50,381 nt of DNA from a virus, in IMG/VR virus record IMGVR_UViG_3300046007_011930, positions 1 to 50,381 of that record. One strand, written 5' to 3'. Numbering within the stretch: position 1 is the first letter of the stretch; each line of letters opens with the position of its first letter. The translations under genes and the position numbers were made by a program. Of this stretch, positions 8,006 to 15,375 are shown in pieces. Below the pieces are notes generated by a model. That model was given only the letters and a program-made list of their open reading frames with translations, did no database searches and had not been told where the DNA came from.

Positions 8006-8735
8006 TTGCATTGACGAATACAAGATTGGAACTGTGGACAGACTTAGTCCAGAAGCACCAGTACCTGTCATTAAACTTATAGAAGAATATACCCTACCGG
8101 GTATGGCCAGTAACGTATATTTGAATTTAAGGAATTTAGGATTATCTGTAGATTTTATTCATAATGAAGAAAAAGTAACCAAGACAAGATTTATTGATAA
8201 AAGATCCGGTCAACATTTATTAAGAGTCGATAATGAACCTAAAGTTTGTAATTGGAGCGGTAAAACTCCCGGTGCAATAAAAGAATATGATGCAGTAATA
8301 ATTTCAGATTATAACAAGGGATTTTTAACATATGAAAATATTGAAAATATAATTAAACAATCCTCTGGTCCAGTTTTCATAGACACTAAAAAAATCCAGT
8401 TAGCTGATATTAGCAGCAGGAATGTTTTTATTAAAATAAATGAATTGGAATATAAAACCGCTCGTAGTTTGCCTAGTAACTTGATTGTTACATTAGGTGA
8501 TAAAGGTGCTATGTTTAAAAATAATCTAGAAGAAATCATTGTACCTACAAAGTCTGTGGACGTAGTCGATGTTTGCGGCTGCGGTGATACCTTTTTGGCG
8601 GCCTTAGCATATCAGTTTTTAATTACTAAAGACATTACTAAATCAATAGAATTTGCCAATATAGCAGCAGGACTAACTGTTCAAAAACAAGGTAACTACG
8701 CTCCTACACTAGAAGAAATAGAAAATGGATATTGA
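7956..8735 (+). CDS. hldE1: D-beta-D-heptose 7-phosphate kinase (HldE N-terminal domain, stand-alone)
   Basis: A 259-residue PfkB-family kinase. HldE landmarks are GDSCIDEY, VDRLSPEAPVPVIK and SDYNKGFL. The second PfkB signature is DVVDVCGCGDTFLAAL, where most relatives have GAGD, so the Ala-to-Cys change before the catalytic Asp is unusual. It phosphorylates heptose 7-phosphate at C1. The ATG at 7956 lies 50 nt inside the adenylyltransferase gene; no closer start keeps the first strand (VLLIGD) intact. It is shorter than the E. coli domain (about 318 residues) and may be a compact version. Confidence 0.9.
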   Translation: MDAQQQISFNVLLIGDSCIDEYKIGTVDRLSPEAPVPVIKLIEEYTLPGMASNVYLNLRNLGLSVDFIHNEEKVTKTRFIDKRSGQHLLRVDNEPKVCNWSGKTPGAIKEYDAVIISDYNKGFLTYENIENIIKQSSGPVFIDTKKIQLADISSRNVFIKINELEYKTARSLPSNLIVTLGDKGAMFKNNLEEIIVPTKSVDVVDVCGCGDTFLAALAYQFLITKDITKSIEFANIAAGLTVQKQGNYAPTLEEIENGY

Positions 8736-9297
8736 TATTGATTTTCCAGATAGAACTTTAATCCTTAAAAAATTAAAGCATATCCCGGCTGCAATTATAG
8801 AAAATAACACAGTCAAAAAACATAATACTGGTGTATACTTTCACAATATACCTTTTAATCCATTAACCGGAACAGCATCTATCGATTATAAAGAAGCAGA
8901 AACAAGAGGATATTTCAAAATAGATCTTTTGAATGTTTCTATATATCAAAACGTAAAATCACCTGAACATCTAGATCATCTATTGAACACAGAACCTATT
9001 TGGGAATTGTTATTAGAAGATGAATTTACTGATAATCTCTTTCATGTAAATGGCCATGGACAGATATTACGTCAAATGAAACCTAAAACTATTGAACAAT
9101 TGGCTATGGTTTTAGCATTGATAAGACCAGCTAAAAGATATTTGATTGGACAGGATTGGTCTACAATAGAAAAAGAAATTTGGCTTAAACCCTCTAACAA
9201 CGATTATTATTTTAAGAAAAGTCATGGAATTGCCTATGCAACTTTGGTCACAGTACACATGAATCTACTATGCGAAAAATTTTTAACTGAGATTTAA
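8725..9297 (+). CDS. Miniature DnaE-like (family C DNA polymerase palm) protein
   Basis: A 190-residue protein that reads like an abridged bacterial DNA polymerase III alpha subunit. MDIDIDF (D2, D4, D6) matches the PDFDVDF catalytic motif of E. coli DnaE. KKHNTGVYF matches the NAGKHAGGVV region. YFKIDLLN (D67) matches KFDFLGL with the third catalytic Asp. LFHVNGHGQILRQMKP through ALIRPAK matches VFQLESRGM through ALFRPGP, and FKKSHGIAYA matches FNKSHSAAYA. The order is fully collinear but the fingers, PHP, beta-binding and C-terminal domains are absent. The activity is unknown. The start overlaps the kinase gene by 11 nt. Confidence 0.75.
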   Translation: MDIDIDFPDRTLILKKLKHIPAAIIENNTVKKHNTGVYFHNIPFNPLTGTASIDYKEAETRGYFKIDLLNVSIYQNVKSPEHLDHLLNTEPIWELLLEDEFTDNLFHVNGHGQILRQMKPKTIEQLAMVLALIRPAKRYLIGQDWSTIEKEIWLKPSNNDYYFKKSHGIAYATLVTVHMNLLCEKFLTEI

Positions 9298-9674
9298 TTT
9301 TTTGACCGAACAGCTCGAACTAATTGAATACTTTTTCTTTTAATTCTTTTTTCAGCAATTTCACTAAGATTGACCACTGGTCCAAATATTACATCTATAT
9401 CTTTGCTATTAAAGGTTTTGATTGCAAACTTGAAAATCTGCATTTCGTTTTTTAAAAAAATATTAATAGGTATTTTTCTATTGCTTTCCCACCACCAAAT
9501 TTCACCCATTTCTAAGAAAAATTTTCTATCTTCTCTATCCTTTATTACACTGATATCATATAAACTAGCAACATTTTCGTCAAGGTTGATGATTATACCA
9601 ACGTATTCTGTCTCGTTACTTTTTAAACAACTGATAAAAGGATAATTTTTTTGGAACTCTAATGGTGTAGACAT
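9294..9674 (-). CDS. Hypothetical protein
   Basis: A 126-residue soluble protein on the opposite strand, convergent with the DnaE-like gene (4-nt overlap of the ends). It alternates short strands and helices (YVGIIINLDENVASLYDISVI) and ends with a very basic segment (EKRIKRKSIQLVRAVRSKN) that could bind nucleic acid. I do not recognise the family. Its 5' end shares an A/T-rich intergenic region with the structural gene at 9693. Confidence 0.75.
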   Translation of the reverse strand: MSTPLEFQKNYPFISCLKSNETEYVGIIINLDENVASLYDISVIKDREDRKFFLEMGEIWWWESNRKIPINIFLKNEMQIFKFAIKTFNSKDIDVIFGPVVNLSEIAEKRIKRKSIQLVRAVRSKN

Positions 9675-9679
9675 CTTCT

Positions 9680-9687
9680 AATAAATA
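9680..9687 (+). promoter_or_regulatory. Late promoter motif AATAAATA
   Basis: AATAAATA differs at one base from the T4 late consensus TATAAATA. It ends 5 nt before the ATG of the structural gene at 9693, so the transcript would start about at the start codon. Confidence 0.5.
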
Positions 9688-9692
9688 TATGT

Positions 9693-10532
9693 ATGCAAAA
9701 TTTACCAGTCTATTTATACCAAAATATTTTGAATGTAATATTAGATTTGGATCCAACAGTTTTTGGAGTCAATAACGTTATGTATCAACGAGACTTAAAA
9801 GTTCAAAAAGGATTGAAAAATTCAATTCGAGTACAATTTAAAAACAGTGACCAGAAACGCATTAGAGTTTATTCAACCGAAACTTATGTCTTTAGCATGT
9901 TTGATGCAATTAATCAGAGATTATTAATAGAAAAACAATTAGAAATTATTGATCAGGGCACAACTAGTACAAAAGGACTAGCAGTATTGACTCTGAGTGA
10001 AAGTGATACACTGGATTTAGACAAGTCTAGCTATACTTACAGTATTAAAAAATTAGAATCTGATAATTCATATATCCCAACTTATTCAAATACCTACTAT
10101 GGTATAAACGGTACCTTGTACTTGAGTGACGATGTTTATCCCGTTTTACAACCCAGTACTGAGATAAGCAATTTTCCGTATAGTTTTAATGCGTCTACAA
10201 ACTTGTATGAATACAAGAGTCGAGCTATCTATGCAGAACCTCAATATAACGGTAATACAGCTTTGCATACCGCAGCAATTTATATGACAGGGTTTAAAGG
10301 TTCTTTGAAAATTATGGGAACTTTAAACAATAACCCAAATGATACTGCTTACTATGCTACACTCAACACTATTACCTATTCTGGTTATACTGGTATTGAC
10401 TATGTAAATTTTAATGGCATATACTCATATGTGATGTTCGTTTATATACCGGCGTTAGGTCCCGGGGATTTGAATAATAAAGATAATCAAAGCTATAGAG
10501 GCACACTAGACAAAATTCTTTATAGAAGCTAA
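9693..10532 (+). CDS. Virion structural protein, BppU/neck-like
   Basis: A 279-residue beta-rich protein. The N-terminal half (VYQRDLKVQKGLKNSIRVQF, then RIRVYSTETYVFSMFD) resembles BppU-type N-terminal domains of phage baseplates. The C-terminal half (NTALHTAAIYMTGFKGSLKI to GTLDKILYRS) looks like a jelly-roll module. A protein with this start and this GTLDKILYR ending is a recurrent virion component of T4-like aquatic phages. A late promoter motif lies directly upstream. The exact position in the virion is unknown. Confidence 0.7.
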   Translation: MQNLPVYLYQNILNVILDLDPTVFGVNNVMYQRDLKVQKGLKNSIRVQFKNSDQKRIRVYSTETYVFSMFDAINQRLLIEKQLEIIDQGTTSTKGLAVLTLSESDTLDLDKSSYTYSIKKLESDNSYIPTYSNTYYGINGTLYLSDDVYPVLQPSTEISNFPYSFNASTNLYEYKSRAIYAEPQYNGNTALHTAAIYMTGFKGSLKIMGTLNNNPNDTAYYATLNTITYSGYTGIDYVNFNGIYSYVMFVYIPALGPGDLNNKDNQSYRGTLDKILYRS

Positions 10533-10541
10533 AATCAAAGT

Positions 10542-11543
10542 GTGAACGATATTCTAATTACACTTTTAAATCTGTTACCGCCTAAAAGAAAAATCACACC
10601 CAGCGGTTGGACTAGTTTCAACGCGGTCTGTTGTCATCATAACGGACAAACACGCGATACACGAAAACGTGGAGGTATAAAACAGATCGGCAATGATAGC
10701 TTTCAATATCACTGTTTTAACTGTAATTTCAAAGCAGGATGGACACCTGGAAAACAGATCAGTAGAAATACTAAAAAACTATTTTTATGGTTAGGTCTAT
10801 CCGAATCTGATGTTGGAAAACTTAATTTAATAGCTTTAAAAATAAAAGAAAAAGCAGCAGTTACAACACCACAATCTATCAATTTAGATTTACATGAAAT
10901 ATCATTACCTGATAATACAAAATCTATAGACCAATGGGTGTTGGAACAAAAACCCCATGATGATTTATTAGATGTAATCGACTATGTGATAGAACAAAGA
11001 AAAATGAATTGGGAGTGGTATGATTGGCATTGGAGTGAAATGCCTGGGTATCGAGATAGAGTTATTGTACCATTCTATCAAAATCATAAAATTGTAGGTT
11101 ATACTGCAAGGAAAATCTCTTCGGGTAATCCTAAATATCTAACTGAAAGCCAATCTGGATACGTATTCAATATTGATAAACAAAATCTTGATAAACAATT
11201 TGTAATACTAACCGAAGGACCTTTTGATGCTATTTCTATCGACGGGATAGCATTACTGACTAATGAACCTAATAACGCACAGATAGTGAGAATTAATTCA
11301 TTGAATAGAGAAGTTATTTGTGTACCCGATAGAGATCGAGCAGGTTCTAAATTGTTGAACTATTGTATTTCAAATAATTGGTCAGTAAGTTTACCACCAT
11401 GGGGTGAAGAAATTAAAGATGTTGCAGATGCAGTAAAAAAATTTGGTAGACTTTATACCTTGATAACTATTTTACATTACAAAATTCAAGGCGAAATTAA
11501 AATTCAACTATTAAAGAAGAAACTTCAAAATCAAAATGCCTAA
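10542..11543 (+). CDS. 61: DNA primase, gp61-like
   Basis: A 333-residue DnaG-type phage primase that makes RNA primers for lagging-strand synthesis with the gp41 helicase. Zinc-binding candidates lie at C30, C31, H32, H33, C58 and C61 (CHHNGQ, then YHCFNCNFKAGW). The Toprim core has LTEGPFDAISI with the catalytic Glu and VPDRDRAG with the metal-binding Asp pair. The start is GTG at 10542, and the end overlaps the helicase gene by 8 nt. Length and order match T4 gp61. Confidence 0.93.
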   Translation: MNDILITLLNLLPPKRKITPSGWTSFNAVCCHHNGQTRDTRKRGGIKQIGNDSFQYHCFNCNFKAGWTPGKQISRNTKKLFLWLGLSESDVGKLNLIALKIKEKAAVTTPQSINLDLHEISLPDNTKSIDQWVLEQKPHDDLLDVIDYVIEQRKMNWEWYDWHWSEMPGYRDRVIVPFYQNHKIVGYTARKISSGNPKYLTESQSGYVFNIDKQNLDKQFVILTEGPFDAISIDGIALLTNEPNNAQIVRINSLNREVICVPDRDRAGSKLLNYCISNNWSVSLPPWGEEIKDVADAVKKFGRLYTLITILHYKIQGEIKIQLLKKKLQNQNA

Positions 11544-12954
11544 TACAAACTACTCGTATGATATGCAGAAATTATATCTAGAAATGTTTCTTTCAGATGC
11601 AGAAACCTTTATTCGCTGTCAGAACATTTTTGATTTTAAAAACTTCGATCAAAGATTACAAAATACTGCAGAATTTATTAGCGACTACGTTGATCAATAC
11701 AAGATCATGCCCGAACCACAAATTGTTAATGCTGCTTGTAAAATAGATCTGCAACAACTACAACTACCAAAAGAAAACTTTGATTGGTTGATGAACGAAT
11801 TTGAAAATTTCAGTAGACATAAAGGATTGGAAAGAGCTATTGTGACCAGCGCAGATCTTCTGGAAAAGGGCGAGTACGGCCCCGTAGAAAAATTGATTAA
11901 AGACGCTATTCAAATCAGTTTGAATAAAGATATGGGCACAAACTATTTTGAAGATCCTCGAGGTCGATTAGAAAAACTAAAAAGTAATAATGGCCAAATT
12001 AGTACAGGATGGCCCAGTGTGGACAAAAAGCTGTATGGCGGATTTAATAGAGGAGAATTGAATATCTTTGCTGCTGCTTCCGGGGGCGGTAAATCATTGT
12101 TCTTGGCCAATTTGGCCGTAAATTGGGCATTGAACGGTCTGAACGTTATCTATCTAACTTTTGAACTTTCTGAAGGATTAGTCAGTATGAGACTGGATAG
12201 TATGGTTACTGGTATTGGCACTAGAGAAATTTTTAGAAGCATCGACGACGTAGAACTTAAGGTAAAAATGTTGGAAAAACGCTCGGGACATATACAGATT
12301 AAATATATGCCCTCAGGTAAAAATGTTAATGATTTAAAGGCCTATTTGAAGGAATATCAGGTCAAAACAGGTCAAAAACCCGACGTTTTGTTAATAGATT
12401 ATCTAGATTTAATGATGCCTTTAAGTGTGAAGGTATCGCCCAGCGATCTGTTTGTAAAAGACAAATATGTCAGTGAAGAACTAAGAAATTTAGCAATGGA
12501 AACACAATGTATCACAGTTACAGCTAGTCAGCTGAATAGATCAGCAGTGGAAGAAATTGAATTTGATCACAGTCATATTTCCGGCGGTCTGAGTAAAATT
12601 CAAACAGCAGATAATGTTATTGGTATTTTTACTAGTAGAGCAATGAAAGAACGAGGACGCTATCAAATTCAATTTATGAAAACAAGATCCAGTAGCGGTG
12701 TTGGACAAAAGGTAGACTTGGAATTCAATATCGATACCCTGAGAATTTCAGACCTTAATGAACAGGATGAACAAAGTTTCAAAGAACAATACCATTCAAA
12801 TTCTACCCAATCCGTAATCTCTACTCTAAAAAGAACTAGTCAGGTTACTACTAGCAGCGACAACTCAGATAATAAAAATAAACAGACAAAAATAACTAAT
12901 AATGCTCCTATGATAAGAAGCATTTTGAATCAACTTAATCCGGAAAAAGATTAG
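11536..12954 (+). CDS. 41: Replicative DNA helicase, gp41/DnaB-like
   Basis: A 472-residue hexameric helicase of the DnaB family. The N-terminal helical domain spans about 1-130. Walker A is ASGGGKS at 181-187, Walker B is LLIDYLDL at 285-292, and TASQLNRSA is the polar H3 motif; a basic MKTRSSSG loop follows. The last 60 residues are Ser/Asn/Thr-rich and likely flexible. It overlaps gp61 by 8 nt, the standard T4-like arrangement, and unwinds the fork 5' to 3' on the lagging strand. Confidence 0.95.
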   Translation: MPNTNYSYDMQKLYLEMFLSDAETFIRCQNIFDFKNFDQRLQNTAEFISDYVDQYKIMPEPQIVNAACKIDLQQLQLPKENFDWLMNEFENFSRHKGLERAIVTSADLLEKGEYGPVEKLIKDAIQISLNKDMGTNYFEDPRGRLEKLKSNNGQISTGWPSVDKKLYGGFNRGELNIFAAASGGGKSLFLANLAVNWALNGLNVIYLTFELSEGLVSMRLDSMVTGIGTREIFRSIDDVELKVKMLEKRSGHIQIKYMPSGKNVNDLKAYLKEYQVKTGQKPDVLLIDYLDLMMPLSVKVSPSDLFVKDKYVSEELRNLAMETQCITVTASQLNRSAVEEIEFDHSHISGGLSKIQTADNVIGIFTSRAMKERGRYQIQFMKTRSSSGVGQKVDLEFNIDTLRISDLNEQDEQSFKEQYHSNSTQSVISTLKRTSQVTTSSDNSDNKNKQTKITNNAPMIRSILNQLNPEKD

Positions 12955-13505
12955 AACCAACTGCTAATTTTGTGTTTAGCTGCAATCTGCATAGCCGTAT
13001 GCCAGTGATCTAATTCTGTATTGAATACAAGATCACTGGATGCTTTTACTAATTCCCATCTGTATTTTACTTTACTATTTTTATTATCTAATTGATTTTC
13101 CAGTTGCATGGGCTCCCATGCCCAAAATCCAGCACAGGCTTTGAAATACTCCGGCCCCTCATTGGCCGCTATGGCCGCTAATACACTGAGATCATTGGTG
13201 AGACTGAGATCCTTGCTAATTTTGACAGATGTTAATCCGGTCCAATCATTACTGTGTATGACATGTATCTTGTTATTGTTTAGAGTACCACCAAAATAGA
13301 TAGGATCATCTACATCAAGAAACACTCCGATTTGTTCACTGACCGCTCGGAGATCTATATCGATCATGGGACGATTAATCTGTAGACCTAATGTCATATC
13401 ACTGTTGTGAGTTACTATTAAAATTACACTACCTTCTAAACTGTCTTTGGGATTAGAAGGATTGGCAATTAATAATTGACCCACAAGTGATTTTGTCATA
13501 TGCAT
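12951..13505 (-). CDS. AlgH/YqgE (UPF0301) family protein
   Basis: A 184-residue homologue of bacterial YqgE/AlgH. Family landmarks are GQLLIANP, SVILIVTHNSDMTLGLQINRPM, IYFGGTL, then FKACAGFWAWEPMQLE and the C-terminal VFNTELDHWHTAMQIAA. The biochemical role of the bacterial family is not settled; it has been linked to regulation. It is read against gp41 and converges with it with a 4-nt overlap. Its presence in a phage suggests capture from a host. Confidence 0.88.
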   Translation of the reverse strand: MHMTKSLVGQLLIANPSNPKDSLEGSVILIVTHNSDMTLGLQINRPMIDIDLRAVSEQIGVFLDVDDPIYFGGTLNNNKIHVIHSNDWTGLTSVKISKDLSLTNDLSVLAAIAANEGPEYFKACAGFWAWEPMQLENQLDNKNSKVKYRWELVKASSDLVFNTELDHWHTAMQIAAKHKISSWF

Positions 13506-13528
13506 AGATAATTTAAAATATTTAACAT

Positions 13529-13536
13529 TATAAATA
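13529..13536 (+). promoter_or_regulatory. Late promoter motif TATAAATA (exact)
   Basis: An exact match to the T4 late consensus. It ends 6 nt before the ATG at 13543, which puts the expected transcription start at the start codon itself. Confidence 0.6.
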
Positions 13537-13542
13537 ACAATT

Positions 13543-14241
13543 ATGAAATTTATCGAACTGGCTGTAGAACCTATTGGATATAATAATCAGCTCAACCCTA
13601 AAATCTGGCATGACGGTAAAATAAAACCAGAGGTTAGATCACATCTACTGAAAATTGCAAAACATTTTCGACAATTTTTAGATGTTCCTACCCAAGTTCA
13701 AGATGTGATCATAGCCGGGGCACAGGCTAACTATACATATACCAAATACAGCGACTTAGATCTGCATCTGGTAGTAGACTACAGTAAGATTGATTGTGAT
13801 CGAGAAGTTGCTGAACTTTTTGATAGCAAACGTTTACTATACAAAAAAGATCATGATATCAAAATTTACGGTATACCAGTAGAACCAGGAGTAGAGGATT
13901 CAATTACCCCCACTGTGGGTGCAGCCTACAGCATCTTAAATCAACAATGGATTAGACAACCAAATAAAACACCTCCTAAATATGATCCCGAAGAACTGAA
14001 TCATATGGTCAACGTTTGGACTAAAATTATTCAACAAAGTATCCAAACTAGTGATTTATCAATAATGAGAACTGTGCTAAAATTACTACGTAAATATCGT
14101 AAACTAGGCTTGGCCACAGATCAAGGTGAATTCCATGTGGCTAACTTGGTATACAAAAGTTTGAGAAATAGCGATTCTGTTAAAGCTCTACAGATATTGA
14201 TAGATAAACTTTATGATCAAAAACTTAGCATAGGTGATTAA
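13543..14241 (+). CDS. Nucleotidyltransferase-fold protein
   Basis: A 232-residue protein with a DNA polymerase beta-type nucleotidyltransferase motif: GAQANYTYTKYSDLDLHLVVD, with metal ligands D71 and D73. The usual GS is replaced by GA. The family in T4-like phages has no firm substrate. The N-terminus MKFIELAVEP resembles the MK-x-x-EFI leader of T4 internal head proteins, so it may be packaged. It overlaps the phosphatase gene by 1 nt. Confidence 0.8.
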   Translation: MKFIELAVEPIGYNNQLNPKIWHDGKIKPEVRSHLLKIAKHFRQFLDVPTQVQDVIIAGAQANYTYTKYSDLDLHLVVDYSKIDCDREVAELFDSKRLLYKKDHDIKIYGIPVEPGVEDSITPTVGAAYSILNQQWIRQPNKTPPKYDPEELNHMVNVWTKIIQQSIQTSDLSIMRTVLKLLRKYRKLGLATDQGEFHVANLVYKSLRNSDSVKALQILIDKLYDQKLSIGD

Positions 14242-14786
14242 TGCCAACAATTTATTTAGATATGGATGGAGTTTTAGCAGATTTTAACTCCAAGGCTGCT
14301 CTGATACTCCAAGCATCAAAACAGGAAAAACTACAGGCTCAACAGTCAGGACATTGGAAAGAACAGGATTGGGAAAAACTTAAAAAATATCCGAATCTTT
14401 TTAGATCATTAGATAAAACTGAAATTGCCGACGATTTGGTCAATTTGGCAAAAAAATTTAAATCAGAATTAGGATGGGATCTGTTTATTTTGACCGCTGT
14501 ACCCAGAAATAACGATGTGCCAGATTCATTTCAAGATAAATTTGAATGGATTCAAGAACATTACCCCGATATTAGAATACGATTCGGTCCCTACAGTGCA
14601 GATAAATTTAAACATGCAAAACCTGGTGATATCCTGGTAGATGATCGAAAAGATAATTGCAACCAATGGGCTGCTGCTAAAGGTATTGCGGTTAGAGTGA
14701 TCGAGTCAGATAGATCTGCTGCGGTGGATGAACTGCTTGAATTATATAATCAAAAAATTAGTCTAAAACGTTTAGCTAGTCTGTAA
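14241..14786 (+). CDS. HAD-superfamily phosphatase, 5'(3')-deoxyribonucleotidase-like
   Basis: A 181-residue HAD hydrolase. Motif I is YLDMDGVLADF with D7 and D9, motif II is LFILTAVPR, and the motif IV acids are in ILVDDRKDN. The DMDGVLADF form is typical of mitochondrial-type and phage 5'(3')-deoxyribonucleotidases. It is therefore more likely a nucleotidase than the missing heptose phosphatase GmhB. Stop and start overlap the nucleotidyltransferase gene by one base. The 3' end overlaps the convergent superoxide dismutase gene by 15 nt. Confidence 0.85.
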   Translation: MPTIYLDMDGVLADFNSKAALILQASKQEKLQAQQSGHWKEQDWEKLKKYPNLFRSLDKTEIADDLVNLAKKFKSELGWDLFILTAVPRNNDVPDSFQDKFEWIQEHYPDIRIRFGPYSADKFKHAKPGDILVDDRKDNCNQWAAAKGIAVRVIESDRSAAVDELLELYNQKISLKRLASL

Positions 14787-15329
14787 TCTATGCTGAATTA
14801 CTGCCCAATTGATTATACGCCATTGGTTTTCTAGGTACTTGGCCTTGTCATGCTGATAGTCTAAGGCCCACGCATGTTCCCACCAATCAACGAGCAAAAG
14901 TATATCATTTTTTATTTGATGATTTACTATAGTTTTAATTTGCCCACTCTTGCTTAAATATACCCACCCACTACCCTGAATACCCATGGCTACTTTGGCA
15001 AATTCTTCTTGAAAACTTTTGAAATTGCCGAAAAGATCTTCAATGAAATCATGAACAGAATCTTTTGGTTTATTGCCGGTAGAATACTGTTTGTATTGTG
15101 AAAATAAAATATTGTGTAAAAATGCACCTGCTCGATTGAAATCGCGATCACCTTGATTACTGTTGAATCGCTCTACATAACCTTTGGCTAAATGCCCATA
15201 ATGATAGTCTAAAGTGTCTTGACTGATAGCAGGCAATAACTCAGTTTTCTTATAGGGCAAAGAATCTAATACTAATGATTCTTTTTTACCTTCTATTAGT
15301 AATCTCCAATTTCTTAAATCTTCATACAT
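14772..15329 (-). CDS. sod: Fe/Mn superoxide dismutase
   Basis: A 185-residue Fe/Mn superoxide dismutase. The four predicted metal ligands are H43 (DYHYGHLAKGYV), H72 (AFLHNILF), D148 and H152 (VDWWEHAWALDY). GSGWVYL and the C-terminal NQWRIINW are also family marks. ATG 15329 (MYEDLRN) is chosen because upstream sequence in frame overlaps the divergent gene and lacks family features, and a GATAAATA motif lies 5 nt upstream. Such enzymes occur in other T4-like phages, where they may protect infected cells or be virion parts. Confidence 0.92.
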   Translation of the reverse strand: MYEDLRNWRLLIEGKKESLVLDSLPYKKTELLPAISQDTLDYHYGHLAKGYVERFNSNQGDRDFNRAGAFLHNILFSQYKQYSTGNKPKDSVHDFIEDLFGNFKSFQEEFAKVAMGIQGSGWVYLSKSGQIKTIVNHQIKNDILLLVDWWEHAWALDYQHDKAKYLENQWRIINWAVIQHRLQTS

Positions 15330-15334
15330 AAAAT

Positions 15335-15342
15335 TATTTATC
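15335..15342 (-). promoter_or_regulatory. Late promoter motif GATAAATA
   Basis: One mismatch from TATAAATA on the minus strand. It ends 5 nt before the superoxide dismutase ATG at 15329, again predicting a leaderless transcript. Confidence 0.5.
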
Positions 15343-15375
15343 AGAACTAAATAATCTAAAATAGGATCTACAACT

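Noticed and set aside
14241-14786. HAD phosphatase as GmhB, completing the heptose pathway
   Set aside because: The DMDGVLADF motif fits 5'(3')-deoxyribonucleotidases better; the gene is 5.5 kb from the hld cluster and lacks GmhB zinc-loop cysteines.
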